This document shows, piece by piece, positions 54,265 to 63,902 of a DNA stretch of 64,000 bases. The stretch covers positions 2,807,501 through 2,871,500 of the forward strand of contig NZ_CP110854.1 of the NCBI RefSeq assembly GCF_027594745.1, given 5' to 3'. The notes below the pieces were generated by a model. It ran no database searches and was not told where the DNA came from. It saw only the letters and a list, made by a program, of their open reading frames with translations. The stretch comes from Saprospira grandis. GTDB taxonomy: Bacteria; Bacteroidota; Bacteroidia; Chitinophagales; Saprospiraceae. Every line of letters starts with the position of its first letter. The stretch's first letter is position 1. A program made the position numbers and the translations under genes.

Positions 54265-56580
54265 CTAGTCTTGTAGGATAATTTTTTGGCCCAACTGCTC
54301 GCTAGGCAATTGGATTTGGAGGTAGTAGGCGCCAGCGGCAAACTCACTAAAGTCGAGTTGAATATTTTGCTCGATGAGCTCGCCATAGCTTTGCTGCCAG
54401 ACCATTTGGCCCAAGCTATTGTATAACGCTAGGCGGACATCCTGAGCGGCTTCTAGGCTAAGCTCTAGCTGTAGCTGCCCCTTGCTGGGGTTGGGGTAGA
54501 GCTGTAGGTTGCGCAAAAGGCTAGTTTCTTGGACCGAAGAGGCCAAAGATGCGCAGAAATTATCTGTGCTGCTGCTACCAAAAGCGGCAGAAGCCATATT
54601 GACCACGGTATCATTTTGAGGCGAAATAATATGATAATCGCCATCTTCTGCACAGTTGTAGAGCGTACCTTCTAGGCCATCTCCAAAGCTATCAAAGATC
54701 GTAAAGTCATAGCAATCATCGGCTTGTAGACAGAGGGGCTCCGAGTAAAGCGTGGGGGTATTGCCAGTATAGCTAGCCTTGCTATAGAGCAAAACGCCAT
54801 TGGCATCGCGTACTTCCCAAGAGGTTTCCGTGGCATAGCAATCTGTTTTGAGATCTAACTGAAAAGTAACAGGCTGCGTAATGGCGTAGAAGTCGGCGCT
54901 GATCACATCATTAACGCTATTAGAATCTACTTGGCCATTGGGTACCGTTACAGTAGCGCTAAAGGTTTGTGGACCAGCTGCGCTAATGTTAAGGCTAGGA
55001 AGATTGACCGTTTCGCTGCTATTGCTAGCTAGGTTGCCGCTCCAGCTATAAGACTGGTTGCTGCCTCCATTCATATTGTAGAGAATGGTGGCAGAAGTAA
55101 GTGTACTGCTCCCGCCATTATAAATCTCGATGCTGGGACTAATGCTGCTTGCGCCACAGATAACGCCCGTGATGGCAGGGTCCGTATTTAGGCCGGCATC
55201 ATTGGCTACAGGGCCAGTAGCACCGGGGCCAAAGCCCGTTAGGGTTTGCACATTACTATTGTTGGGGTCCAACCAATCTTTGAGGCGGCTGCTGCTAGCG
55301 CCGGCGCCATCCCAAGAGATATCAAAGCGGCCATAATAATCGGCAGAACCATTATTGACAAGGCCAGAGCAGGCGGCTCCACCACCATAAAGTTGGCCAA
55401 TAATTAGTCCGTTGAGGTTGAATAGGGGAGAGCCAGAAGAACCCGGTTCGGTTGTTCCTTCATCCCAGTTGGCCACCTGCCAAGTGTCGGCATTACCAAA
55501 AGAAGTAGAGGCGGTTAGGCTTTGGTTTTCCTTAGAAATTTTCTTTACATCTCCGCTAGGGTGGTGCACGCAGATCGCGCCATTTGCGCCAGTGCTGCTG
55601 CGGTCCCAACCGGCCAAATAATAGGGGGCGGCGGGTAGTGTGCTCAATTCGAGTAGGGCAAAATCGGTCCCTGCATCGCTCGCTCTAAGGGTAGCGCCGT
55701 TCACCTCATTGTAGGGGGCGCCAGGATCGGTACTGTTCTGCGCTTGGGCACAAACGGCATTGGGGCTTTCCCAATTGAAGCGGAACACCCAAGTAGCGGG
55801 ACTACCATTCATACAGTGGTTGGCGGTCAAAAAATAAGGCGTACCATCCTGAGCCGTGTTATTGATGAGGGCCCCAGTACAGAAACCAGAACCGCCAGAC
55901 ATCATGATGCCCACCGAGTTGATCTGGTTGCGCCAGTTGTTGCCCAAGGGACAGTTTACGTCAATATTACAATCGCTTGAACCATTTAGGCCCTTAACCA
56001 ATTCTTCTGCATAGGGACGAACATCGCGGTAGCCATGCACTAGGGTACCAATATGCAGTTTTCCCTCTCCAGCTACAGCCGCTGGCTCAAAATACTCAAT
56101 CACAATAGACTCTCCTTGGAGCAGGCTAGTCCCTAGCATACGGTCGGGATGGTTGTTTTTGGCCGTATAGGCCCCTAGGCGGGCTTTGCGATCTAGGCTA
56201 TAGAGCTGCACATGAGCCCCTTCAGGAAGCAAATAATCGTCAAAGATGAGGTTCATGCTCAACGCTCCTTCAGAGCGGAAAGCAATGCGCCAAATGCGGT
56301 CGCCATTGGGCAAGTTGGTCCAAACACCCCCTTGTTCTAGGCCATAATTTACGGCAAACTCATAACCAAAGCGCCAGGGACCAATTTTCTCGGCCTCATT
56401 GATGGCGTCAATTCTTTGTTGCTCTTCCAGATCAAAAGTAGGCATATTATATACAGGCGCAGCCTGCAAAGCCGTTATCTTTTGGTTCCAGCTCTTGGGC
56501 ATGCCCAAATCCGTGGTTTGCGCAAATAGGCCGTAGGCCGAAAATAGCAGCAGGAAGGTGAATAAAAATTGTTTTAACAT
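54265..56580 (-). CDS. Secreted trypsin-like serine protease with type IX sorting domain
   Basis: Protein of 771 residues, start at 56580 (MLKQFLFTFLLLFSAYGLFAQ, signal about 1-21). A pro-region (about 25-200) precedes a chymotrypsin-fold domain (about 205-455): His in FLTANHCMN, Asp in GTDFALLELS and Ser in EPGSSGSPLFN, like lysyl endopeptidases. A CARDB/Ig-like domain follows (about 470-580), then another beta domain. The C-terminal 80 residues are a type A sorting domain (LYPNPSKGQLQLEL ... AAGAYYLQIQL) for export through the type IX system. Likely an extracellular or surface protease used to digest prey or polymer. The exact cleavage specificity is inferred. Confidence 0.93.
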   Translation of the reverse strand: MLKQFLFTFLLLFSAYGLFAQTTDLGMPKSWNQKITALQAAPVYNMPTFDLEEQQRIDAINEAEKIGPWRFGYEFAVNYGLEQGGVWTNLPNGDRIWRIAFRSEGALSMNLIFDDYLLPEGAHVQLYSLDRKARLGAYTAKNNHPDRMLGTSLLQGESIVIEYFEPAAVAGEGKLHIGTLVHGYRDVRPYAEELVKGLNGSSDCNIDVNCPLGNNWRNQINSVGIMMSGGSGFCTGALINNTAQDGTPYFLTANHCMNGSPATWVFRFNWESPNAVCAQAQNSTDPGAPYNEVNGATLRASDAGTDFALLELSTLPAAPYYLAGWDRSSTGANGAICVHHPSGDVKKISKENQSLTASTSFGNADTWQVANWDEGTTEPGSSGSPLFNLNGLIIGQLYGGGAACSGLVNNGSADYYGRFDISWDGAGASSSRLKDWLDPNNSNVQTLTGFGPGATGPVANDAGLNTDPAITGVICGASSISPSIEIYNGGSSTLTSATILYNMNGGSNQSYSWSGNLASNSSETVNLPSLNISAAGPQTFSATVTVPNGQVDSNSVNDVISADFYAITQPVTFQLDLKTDCYATETSWEVRDANGVLLYSKASYTGNTPTLYSEPLCLQADDCYDFTIFDSFGDGLEGTLYNCAEDGDYHIISPQNDTVVNMASAAFGSSSTDNFCASLASSVQETSLLRNLQLYPNPSKGQLQLELSLEAAQDVRLALYNSLGQMVWQQSYGELIEQNIQLDFSEFAAGAYYLQIQLPSEQLGQKIILQD

Positions 56581-56711
56581 AAGTAAGTAGTTGTATGTAG
56601 AAAAATAATAACTTCTAAGCTTTGAGGGCATTATCTTAATGCCAAGATACGCATTTTTGCTGGCCTTCCCTCGGGCCCTATTATTTAAACCTTTTTAGTG
56701 ACATCATTTTT
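56581..56711. other. Divergent spacer between the protease and CHAT genes
   Basis: 131 bp, AT-rich, shared upstream region of the two divergent genes. No clear TTTG / TAnnTTTG pair was found on either strand. Confidence 0.4.
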
Positions 56712-59438
56712 ATGTATAGAAAATCTCCACCAACCTATTTTTTTAATTTAGGGGCCTCAGCTGCGCTGCGCTTGCTGCGCTACGCTACGGGGCTCGCAAG
56801 TCTGCTCGGCCCTTCACAAAAAAGCGCTGCGCGCTTTTTGCTCGGTCTGCCGCTTCGCGGCACCCGCTCCGCATCGCTAGGCCAGCTGGCTCTAGCTCTT
56901 TTCTTATGCCTTGGCCTATCGGCTTCGCTCTCGGCCCAAAAAGGCCCTGCAGTGGATAGCCTGGCCCAAGCCCTATACTTTAGTGGCGACTGTAAGGGCG
57001 CCGAGCAGGAATACCTCCGCCTGCTAGAAACTGTTAAGTTGGAAGAGCAGCCGGCAGTTTATCAAGACATTATCATCAGCTTAGCCGGCGTATACGCCTG
57101 CCTATTTGAGTACCAAAAAGCTAAGCAGCTCTATTTTGAGGCCCGCAGTTTGGTGGCTAGCCAAGCCAACGGAACGGCCTCGGCCCCCTATTTAACTATT
57201 TTAGATGGCCTAGCTGGAGTGCACCACCAAATGGGCGACCTCCTTTCAGCAGAGCTTTATTATAAGGAGTACCTCGAGCGAGAACTCCGAAGAGGCGAAC
57301 CCAAGAGCTTTAATCGTTCTATTGGACTCAATAATATTTCCTTGGTTTATTATGATCAGGAAAAATGGGATCAGGCGATTAAAAATTACCAAGAGGCTAT
57401 TGATATCATGAAGTTTCACAAAGATCCTTATCATAGTTTGCCCTTGTATTATCTCAATTTAGGACGGGCCTATCATGGCAAAAAGGATCTGGAAAATACC
57501 CGCAAATATTTCCTTTTGGCCCTAGAAAGTGACAGCTTGGCCTATGAGAAGTCTAACCCTTACTCTTTCTACTTTTCTATTCTCTACAACTTATCTTATC
57601 TGGAGTTGGAGTTGGGCCAAAGAGATAAGGCCCTAGGCTATGTTCGCCGTTGCTTAAAAGAAAACTGCCAGCTGCCCAACCTAAGCGAAAAACTAGATGA
57701 AAACTGGAAAGCCGCCATCTTGAATGCCGATTATATTTCTGAAGTCCCAGTTTGGGATGCACTTTGGGCCTATTATGATATTTTGGCGGGCCAAGACCCT
57801 CAAGGGCAATTACTTATTGCGCAAACGGCCATGGCCATGCAAAACCGCTACTTATTGCGCTTTGAGGATGAAAATGATCTTTATACGGCCCTAGACTATA
57901 AGGGAGAATGGGCCGATTTGGGCCTAAGGGCTGCGGCTGCAGCCTATGCCGAGAAGAAGTCGGCCCAACCTTTTCAGCAAGGGCTATATTTTGCCGAAGA
58001 AGGCTTGGCGGCCCTTTTGCGCAGCAAGCTGCGCAAAAATGAGCAGCTCAGTCTGCTACAACTCCCTGCAGATTGGGCCAAAAAAGAAGAAGACTTGCGG
58101 CAGGCACAAAAAGCGGCCAAACTGGCCCTCCTAGAGGCCGATAGAGCGGAGGAAGCGGCTGCGCAAAAAGCGTATAATCAGGCGCAGATCGCCTACAGCC
58201 AATTTCAGGATGAGCTGAGAGAACAATTTCCCGACTACCATCAGCTCAACTATAGCGAGGCCAGCATTTCGGTAGAGGCCATACAAAATGTATTGGGACC
58301 AAAAAGAAGCATGTTCATCTTTTTGCAATCAGATTCGGCAGCATACCGGATGGAGTTGAGCCAGCAGCGCCTTTCTTTGGTCCGCTTGCCAATCATGCAA
58401 GATAGTTTGGACCAACAGATCATGTCTTTGCGCAAAATGCTAAGCAATTATAATAGCTTAAAGCAGCAAGACATTGCCGATTTTAAGGCGCAGGCTCATG
58501 CGCTGTATCAGTTTTTGTTTCCCAAAGAGATGCCTGCTCAGGGGCAGGAGTTAATCTTTATCAATGAGGGGAGTTTTGCCTTATTGCCCTTTGAGGTGCT
58601 TTTAATGGACCAAAAAGGGGAGGACTTTGAGCAGCTATCTTATTTGGTCCGCAATTACCCCATTAGTTATAGTTATTCGGCAGAGTTGTGGGTACAGGCC
58701 GAGCAGGCCTACCGCTCTTCTGTCCAAAAGCTATTTTGGTCTATGGCGGCCAACTATGAGGGCAGTAGTTTTTCTCCCTTACCCTCTGCGGATTTGGAGG
58801 CCGAAAAGCTGGCCCAACTGATGGGCGGCGACTATAGTGCGGGGGCCAAAGAAAGTGAATTTAAGCAGGGTGCCAAAAACTATCGGATTTTGCATTTGGC
58901 CATGCATGGTTTGCTCAATGACCATAACCCTATGTTGTCGGCCATGGCTTTTAGTGCTAACTCGGAAGAGGATGGTTTATTGCAGGCCCATGAAATTGCG
59001 GAACTAGATTTAGGGGCCGAGTTAGTGGTGCTTTCTGCTTGTCAGACAGGCGAGGGAAAATTGCAAACTGGCGAGGGGAGTTTATCTTTGGCTCGGGCAT
59101 TTCGTTATGCGGGCACCCCTTCCTTGCTGATGAGTTTGTGGCAGGTGAATGATCAGAGCACGGCATATATTATGGAGGCCTACTACAAGAACTTGCAGTC
59201 GGGCATGACAAAAGCCATGGCTTTGCAGCAGGCCAAAATAACCTATTTGGACAACAGCAAGGGCTGGTCTGCTCATCCCGCTTTTTGGGCGGCTTTTGTG
59301 CAATTGGGCCAAACGCAGCCCTTGCAGTCGGGTAGCAATTGGGTATTGTGGCTATGGACCTTAGCGGTACCCGCTAGTTTATTATTGGCCTACTACTTTT
59401 TGTTTTACAAAAGAGGAAATCGAGAAGAGGCGGCTTAA
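56712..59438 (+). CDS. Tetratricopeptide-repeat CHAT-domain (caspase-like) membrane protein
   Basis: Protein of 908 residues. Residues about 58-75 (QLALALFLCLGLSASLSA) look like a signal-peptide core, preceded by an unusual Arg-rich stretch that is encoded by hairpin element copy 18. TPR helices (about 80-330) and a coiled coil (about 445-500) follow. The CHAT domain (about 590-870) has the caspase-like dyad: His in HLAMHGLLN and Cys in VLSACQTGEGKL. A transmembrane helix near the end (WVLWLWTLAVPASLLLAYYF) and a short basic tail anchor it, so TPR and CHAT would face the periplasm. CHAT enzymes are Cys peptidases of signalling or defence systems. The start may be a TTG at 56838 or 56772 instead. 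Confidence 0.88.
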   Translation: MYRKSPPTYFFNLGASAALRLLRYATGLASLLGPSQKSAARFLLGLPLRGTRSASLGQLALALFLCLGLSASLSAQKGPAVDSLAQALYFSGDCKGAEQEYLRLLETVKLEEQPAVYQDIIISLAGVYACLFEYQKAKQLYFEARSLVASQANGTASAPYLTILDGLAGVHHQMGDLLSAELYYKEYLERELRRGEPKSFNRSIGLNNISLVYYDQEKWDQAIKNYQEAIDIMKFHKDPYHSLPLYYLNLGRAYHGKKDLENTRKYFLLALESDSLAYEKSNPYSFYFSILYNLSYLELELGQRDKALGYVRRCLKENCQLPNLSEKLDENWKAAILNADYISEVPVWDALWAYYDILAGQDPQGQLLIAQTAMAMQNRYLLRFEDENDLYTALDYKGEWADLGLRAAAAAYAEKKSAQPFQQGLYFAEEGLAALLRSKLRKNEQLSLLQLPADWAKKEEDLRQAQKAAKLALLEADRAEEAAAQKAYNQAQIAYSQFQDELREQFPDYHQLNYSEASISVEAIQNVLGPKRSMFIFLQSDSAAYRMELSQQRLSLVRLPIMQDSLDQQIMSLRKMLSNYNSLKQQDIADFKAQAHALYQFLFPKEMPAQGQELIFINEGSFALLPFEVLLMDQKGEDFEQLSYLVRNYPISYSYSAELWVQAEQAYRSSVQKLFWSMAANYEGSSFSPLPSADLEAEKLAQLMGGDYSAGAKESEFKQGAKNYRILHLAMHGLLNDHNPMLSAMAFSANSEEDGLLQAHEIAELDLGAELVVLSACQTGEGKLQTGEGSLSLARAFRYAGTPSLLMSLWQVNDQSTAYIMEAYYKNLQSGMTKAMALQQAKITYLDNSKGWSAHPAFWAAFVQLGQTQPLQSGSNWVLWLWTLAVPASLLLAYYFLFYKRGNREEAA
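56751..56883 (+). repeat. Modular hairpin element, copy 18, inside the CHAT gene
   Basis: Begins ggggcctcagctgcgctgcg and contains gcaagtctgctcggcccttc, with variable stem aaaaagcgc TGC gcgcttttt. In the CHAT frame it has no stop and encodes residues about 14-57. Confidence 0.85.
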
Positions 59439-59457
59439 TTGGGCCTGTATATACTCT

Positions 59458-59496
59458 AAAGGGAGAAGAGCAAAATGCTCTTCTCCCTTTTTGTTT
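59458..59496 (+). terminator. Terminator after the CHAT gene
   Basis: Perfect 15-bp stem aaagggagaagagca / tgctcttctcccttt, 3-nt loop, then ttgtttt. Confidence 0.92.
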
Positions 59497-59517
59497 TGGG
59501 CTTTAGTGTTCTGCGGC

Positions 59518-59671
59518 AGGGCGGCGAAGCCGCCCAAGAGGAGCGAAGCGACGACCGGCTGAGGGATGGACAGCAGTGGCCGCAGGCCAGACCAAAGCGC
59601 GAAGCGCTGCAGGGCCGAGCGAGCAGCGAGCTGCGACACAGCCCGACCCGCCCGCAGGGCGGGGCAGCCCC
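59518..59671 (-). repeat. Modular hairpin element, copy 19
   Basis: Core gggccgagcgagcagcgagctgcg; end module cccgacccgcccgcagggcggggcagcccc (shortened). Variable stem agcgc GAA gcgct. It lies in the 504-bp gap between the CHAT gene and the giant gene. Confidence 0.8.
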
Positions 59672-59942
59672 AAAAAAGGCAAATTATGGTTAAGTCTTTA
59701 AGGGGGCTAAAGTTATTGCTAAATGAAAAGATAGCGAAAAGGCCAAAGGCGCTAAATGCTTGTAAATACTGAGATTAGCGGCTGTTATTGGGGCTTGAAG
59801 CTAAGCTTAAGAGCTGGCTAAAAGTATTAACTGACAAAGCGGGGATTTTTTTGCTTCAAAATTGAAAAAGCTAAAAAAAAAGCCTAATTTAGAAGCCGAT
59901 TGGAACCGAACTTTTCATGCACTATAATATCTGCCGAATACT
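59672..59942. other. Gap downstream of element copy 19
   Basis: 270 bp, A-rich towards the end. It holds the promoter candidate at 59863-59893; a 28-codon frame at 59686 has no support as a gene. Confidence 0.5.
59863..59893 (+). promoter_or_regulatory. Promoter candidate of the 59943 gene
   Basis: TTG (59863-59865), 20-bp spacer, TAATTTAG (59886-59893), one base from TAnnTTTG. It would give a leader of about 43 nt. Confidence 0.45.
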
Positions 59943-62900
59943 ATGGCTGAAGAAACTCAAGAATCCTTAGCGGAAAACATGGGGCCTGTAAACCTTAATT
60001 ACGGACCTTTTGAATTAAAATCTGCTTCTGGAGATCCGACTCAGAACATGAGCGCATCTTTGCGTTTATTTGAAAATAACAATGAAATTCCTCCTGGCAT
60101 CATTCAGGTGATGAAAGAGGGGGATAATTATAGAGCGAGCTTTGATGGCGCTTATCCTTTGCAGGCGAACTTAGGTGGTTTGCAAACGGAGGGCTTGACG
60201 CTCAACCATGTAGCAGTGGGCAGTGGCGGACTGGAGAGTCTGCAAGTACAACTTGCTCGCTTGGCGATGGGCCAACAATTTGAAATTACGAATGCGCAGC
60301 TTAGCTTATCGGGCAGCAATGGCAACTGGCAGGTGACTGCTGGCGGGGCTTCTGGTGAACTGATGGGGCATGCCTTTACGGCGGCTGGCGTACAGCTCAA
60401 CTTAGATAGTAATGGGAGCTTTGTGGATGCAAGCTTTGATAGTGTAAGTGGCGAGGGCATGGAGCTTTCTGGAGGGCGTTTGACGCCTGAAGGTTTGCAG
60501 ATTGCTAGTGCTGGCTTGCAGTTGCCTGAGATTTTGGGCCAAAGCATGACGGCTGACTTTACCGATTTGAATATTACGAGCACTGGAGCGACTGGAGCTG
60601 GCGTTTTGCGTCAGGATTCTACTTTGGCGCTTTTGGGCGGGAAACTTCAGGTTTCTGGCTTGGTGGGTGCGGTTAATCTTTCTTCTGATAGCTGGATGGT
60701 GGATGTGGCGGCCAATGCTGATTTTCAGGATGGCGCACATCAGGTGACGGGCTTATTGGCTCGTTATACGGCCAATGGAGAAAGCACAAATTTGGCGGTA
60801 GAAGGAGGAAGTTGGAGCTCTACTGTGGGGCCTTTTACTTTTTCTGGAAATGGTCTTAGTTATGATACTACTTCTGATCAGTTGAATATTGCTACGGCCG
60901 AATTATTGGCTGACTTGGAGCAGTTTCAGATGCAAGGCACAGGAAATGGCCTTCGTTTGGGCCCTAATGGCTTTGAGTTTGACAGTATTCAGATGAATAC
61001 TTTGGCGCCTGTAGATTTGCTGCCAGGCCTTTCTGTAGGTAGCCTATCTGGCGAACTACGCAAGGAAGGCGAGGGCTTTGCTTTTGATGCAGAGGGCCAA
61101 CAAATTGCAATGAATTATGGCGCAGCTACAGGAACTGTAGGCGCTTTACAATATTATTATAATAGTACAGGAAGCTCTATTGAAGCGCAAAGCATCGCTT
61201 TGGGGCATCCTGCTTTGGGTATTTCTGTAGGAAGCTTGAGTCATGTTGCTGGACAAACGACTCTAGGCGAGTCTCAAATTACGGTCCGCAATATTGGCAA
61301 TGCTGGCGATATTGTGGCCAGTAGTGAAGGGATGGAGTTTACAGAAGCAGGCCTGCGCGTTACTAACTTTAGTGCTAGTTTGCCAGAGTTTGGCGGAGTA
61401 GCCGCTACGGCTACTGCTGCGGGAATCACCCTTGGCGATAGCTTGGCCGTAGAAGGCGGAACCCTAGATTTGGCTGGAGAAATTAGCCTTTTGGGTGGAG
61501 CCTTGACGGTTACTAACCCTAGCTCTACTTTTGACTATGCCGAAACGGGCTGGCAAACGGAAACTCAGGGTACTATTGGCTTGAATGTTCCTAATACAAC
61601 GGCTTCTGGAGAGCTTAAGGTCTCTGCTGGGGCTGAAGGAACAGAAATGGAGTTGCTCAATGGCCAAATTGATGCAGAAATTGCAGGCGTTGGCCTTAGT
61701 GGTACTGGCGTGAGCTATTCTTCTGAAACCGATGAGCTGAATGTCGATCAGGTACAGATTACCGCCTCAGAATTGTTAGAAGGTGGAGATTTGCAGGCTA
61801 CAGCTACGGGCATTAAGTTTAATCAATCTGGTTTTGACTTTCAAACGATTGATGTTAGCTCTAGCGGAGCTATGGAGTTGTTGCCCGGCTTTACGGTAAG
61901 CGCTATTGATGGCCTACTGAGTAAAAATGGCGAAAACTTCGACTTGGCCTTTGGCGCCGATGCTGCAGTGGCTTTGGGCACGATCAATGGCTCTGCCGAA
62001 GTAGATTATACCTACGAAAATGGACAGTCTACCATTGAGCTGCCTAGCCTTCAACTTTCTGCTGGCTTGTTTAGCTTTGAAACGGCTAATGTGGCTTATG
62101 AAAATGGCCAATTGAGCATTGATAGCGTAGATCTGAACCTACAAAATCTTGGTCCAATTGCAAGTAGCTTGACTGCCTCGGCTTCTGGAATAGTATATAG
62201 CAGTGCCGGCTTGTCTATTGATAGCATGAGCGCAGACTTTCCCGATTTGGCCGGTACTGGCGTTTCTGTCTTGGTCGAAAACTTTAATGTGGCCGCTGGC
62301 GGCGCTGTATCCGGTAATGGAACAGTAAATCTAGCTAGCGATATTGTTTTGGCTGGCGGTTCGGCTACCCTTAGCGATATTGAGTCGAGCGTAGATTTTT
62401 CAGGCAGTACTTGGGGCGTTTCTATTGGCGCAGGCTTGGCTTTCCAAGTGGCTGGTGTAGAGGCTTCTGGACAGGTAGATATCAATTATGCTTCTAATGC
62501 AGGCCTAGGGATTAAAATCAGAAATAGCCGATTTGATGCTGGTTTTGCTGGCTTTGAGGCAAGCTCTAAGGAAATGAGCTATGAGGCGGCTTCAAATAAA
62601 TTTGTCGTTAAATCACCTGCCTTTAGCTTCCCCAATTTTGCCGATGGCCTAAAAACGGAAGCCGAGTCGATCTCTATGGAGGATGGCGACTTGAAGATTG
62701 AAGATGTTAAGGTCACTTTGGGCTATGAGTGGAATATCCGCGAAGGAATTGTGGCTTCGCTAGATGAAGGTACACTCAATAAAGATGGCAGTAGTACAAC
62801 ACTTACTGCAGTGGCTTCTCTCAATATTGATTTGCCCAAATATAGCACAACCGGAAGTGCCGCGGCTTCTTTGGAGGTCTCTCTCTCTGACGGAAATGTG

Positions 62901-63842
62901 GAGGCTGCTCTAGATAGCCTTTCTTTAGATAATGCAATTGTGAACCTAACGGTAGGGGCCGATTCTAAACTGACAGAAAACGGTTTCTATTTTAGTGAGG
63001 TCACTTTGGGCATTAGTGAGGATGCCGATTATGAGACCCTCAAGGAGATGTTCCCTGCCTTTGGTGGCTTGGGGGCTATGGCAATCAATGCGCTTAAAGG
63101 CTCTAATGTAGTGGCTACAGGCGTTAATGTGAGCCGAGCAAATGGCTTTGAGGCCGAAGATATTTCTTTGGACTTTGCCAAGATCCCTTTCCAAGCTATG
63201 GGCATGGAGGGAGAACTAGATATCAATAACCTTTCTGCCAAATTGGGCGGCTCTAAGGAGTTCAAATTAGCCGATTTTGGTATTCCGACTAGCGTGGGCA
63301 TTTCGGTGCCTATTGTGGCTGGAATTAACGCTACTGGCGAAATTGGCATTGATGCCGGCATTAAGCTAGGCGCCAATATTCAGGCCCAGGGCAATAAGGA
63401 TAGCGATGTTTGGGAACTCATGGGCGGCATTGATGCCGATGGCGAACTGTCTGTCTATATTCAGGCTGGGGTAGAGGTAGATGCTTGGGTGGCTGGCGCT
63501 GGCGCCGCTATTCGCGCAGCCTTTAATACCGATCTCGATATTAGCGCAGGTATTGGTATGGCCATTACTTATAATCCCGATACCAAGTCTGTAGAGATGG
63601 TGCATGAGGGAATCACTTTTGATTACCGCGCCTTGGCCGAAATTTATACTAGCTTGAGCTTAGTGCTAAATGGCCACATTTTGGGCTGGGAAACTGAAGA
63701 AATCATTGAGTTGGCCCGCTGGGATATTGGTATCTTAGATGCCAAAGGAGATACCGAAGGAAACTCTTTGGGCGAGTTGCTAGGCAACTTTAGCAATTCT
63801 GCCAAATTGATGACGGAAGATGATGAGTATAATCTAGTGTAG
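59943..63842 (+). CDS. Giant repetitive beta-rich protein, no signal peptide
   Basis: Protein of 1299 residues starting MAEETQESLAENMGPVNLNYG. From about 25 to about 1000 it consists of irregular repeats, each a set of short beta strands with recurring phrases such as LEQFQMQGTGNGLRLGPNGF, VGLSGTGVSYSSETDELNV and LPGFTVSAIDGLLSKNGENF; Gly, Ser, Asp and Asn are abundant and Cys is absent. It looks like a long beta-solenoid. The last 250 residues differ: a smooth alternating stretch (IQAGVEVDAWVAGAGAAIRA) ending in GHILGWETEEIIELARWDIGIL. No secretion signal, no sorting domain. I recall similar C-terminal ends in large proteins from extracellular contractile injection loci, but this is an inference and no tail genes are here. 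Confidence 0.8.
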   Translation: MAEETQESLAENMGPVNLNYGPFELKSASGDPTQNMSASLRLFENNNEIPPGIIQVMKEGDNYRASFDGAYPLQANLGGLQTEGLTLNHVAVGSGGLESLQVQLARLAMGQQFEITNAQLSLSGSNGNWQVTAGGASGELMGHAFTAAGVQLNLDSNGSFVDASFDSVSGEGMELSGGRLTPEGLQIASAGLQLPEILGQSMTADFTDLNITSTGATGAGVLRQDSTLALLGGKLQVSGLVGAVNLSSDSWMVDVAANADFQDGAHQVTGLLARYTANGESTNLAVEGGSWSSTVGPFTFSGNGLSYDTTSDQLNIATAELLADLEQFQMQGTGNGLRLGPNGFEFDSIQMNTLAPVDLLPGLSVGSLSGELRKEGEGFAFDAEGQQIAMNYGAATGTVGALQYYYNSTGSSIEAQSIALGHPALGISVGSLSHVAGQTTLGESQITVRNIGNAGDIVASSEGMEFTEAGLRVTNFSASLPEFGGVAATATAAGITLGDSLAVEGGTLDLAGEISLLGGALTVTNPSSTFDYAETGWQTETQGTIGLNVPNTTASGELKVSAGAEGTEMELLNGQIDAEIAGVGLSGTGVSYSSETDELNVDQVQITASELLEGGDLQATATGIKFNQSGFDFQTIDVSSSGAMELLPGFTVSAIDGLLSKNGENFDLAFGADAAVALGTINGSAEVDYTYENGQSTIELPSLQLSAGLFSFETANVAYENGQLSIDSVDLNLQNLGPIASSLTASASGIVYSSAGLSIDSMSADFPDLAGTGVSVLVENFNVAAGGAVSGNGTVNLASDIVLAGGSATLSDIESSVDFSGSTWGVSIGAGLAFQVAGVEASGQVDINYASNAGLGIKIRNSRFDAGFAGFEASSKEMSYEAASNKFVVKSPAFSFPNFADGLKTEAESISMEDGDLKIEDVKVTLGYEWNIREGIVASLDEGTLNKDGSSTTLTAVASLNIDLPKYSTTGSAAASLEVSLSDGNVEAALDSLSLDNAIVNLTVGADSKLTENGFYFSEVTLGISEDADYETLKEMFPAFGGLGAMAINALKGSNVVATGVNVSRANGFEAEDISLDFAKIPFQAMGMEGELDINNLSAKLGGSKEFKLADFGIPTSVGISVPIVAGINATGEIGIDAGIKLGANIQAQGNKDSDVWELMGGIDADGELSVYIQAGVEVDAWVAGAGAAIRAAFNTDLDISAGIGMAITYNPDTKSVEMVHEGITFDYRALAEIYTSLSLVLNGHILGWETEEIIELARWDIGILDAKGDTEGNSLGELLGNFSNSAKLMTEDDEYNLV

Positions 63843-63863
63843 ACTATATTCTTCTAAATACTA

Positions 63864-63896
63864 AAGGTCCAGAACTACGGTTTTGGGCCTTTTTTA
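63864..63896 (+). terminator. Terminator after the giant gene
   Basis: Stem aaggtccagaac / gttttgggcctt (12 bp, two G-U pairs), 4-nt loop, T-run. Confidence 0.82.
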
Positions 63897-63902
63897 TTTT
63901 TT

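Noticed and set aside
59686..59772. A 28-codon gene before the giant gene.
   Set aside because: It begins inside the tail of element copy 19 and has no other support.
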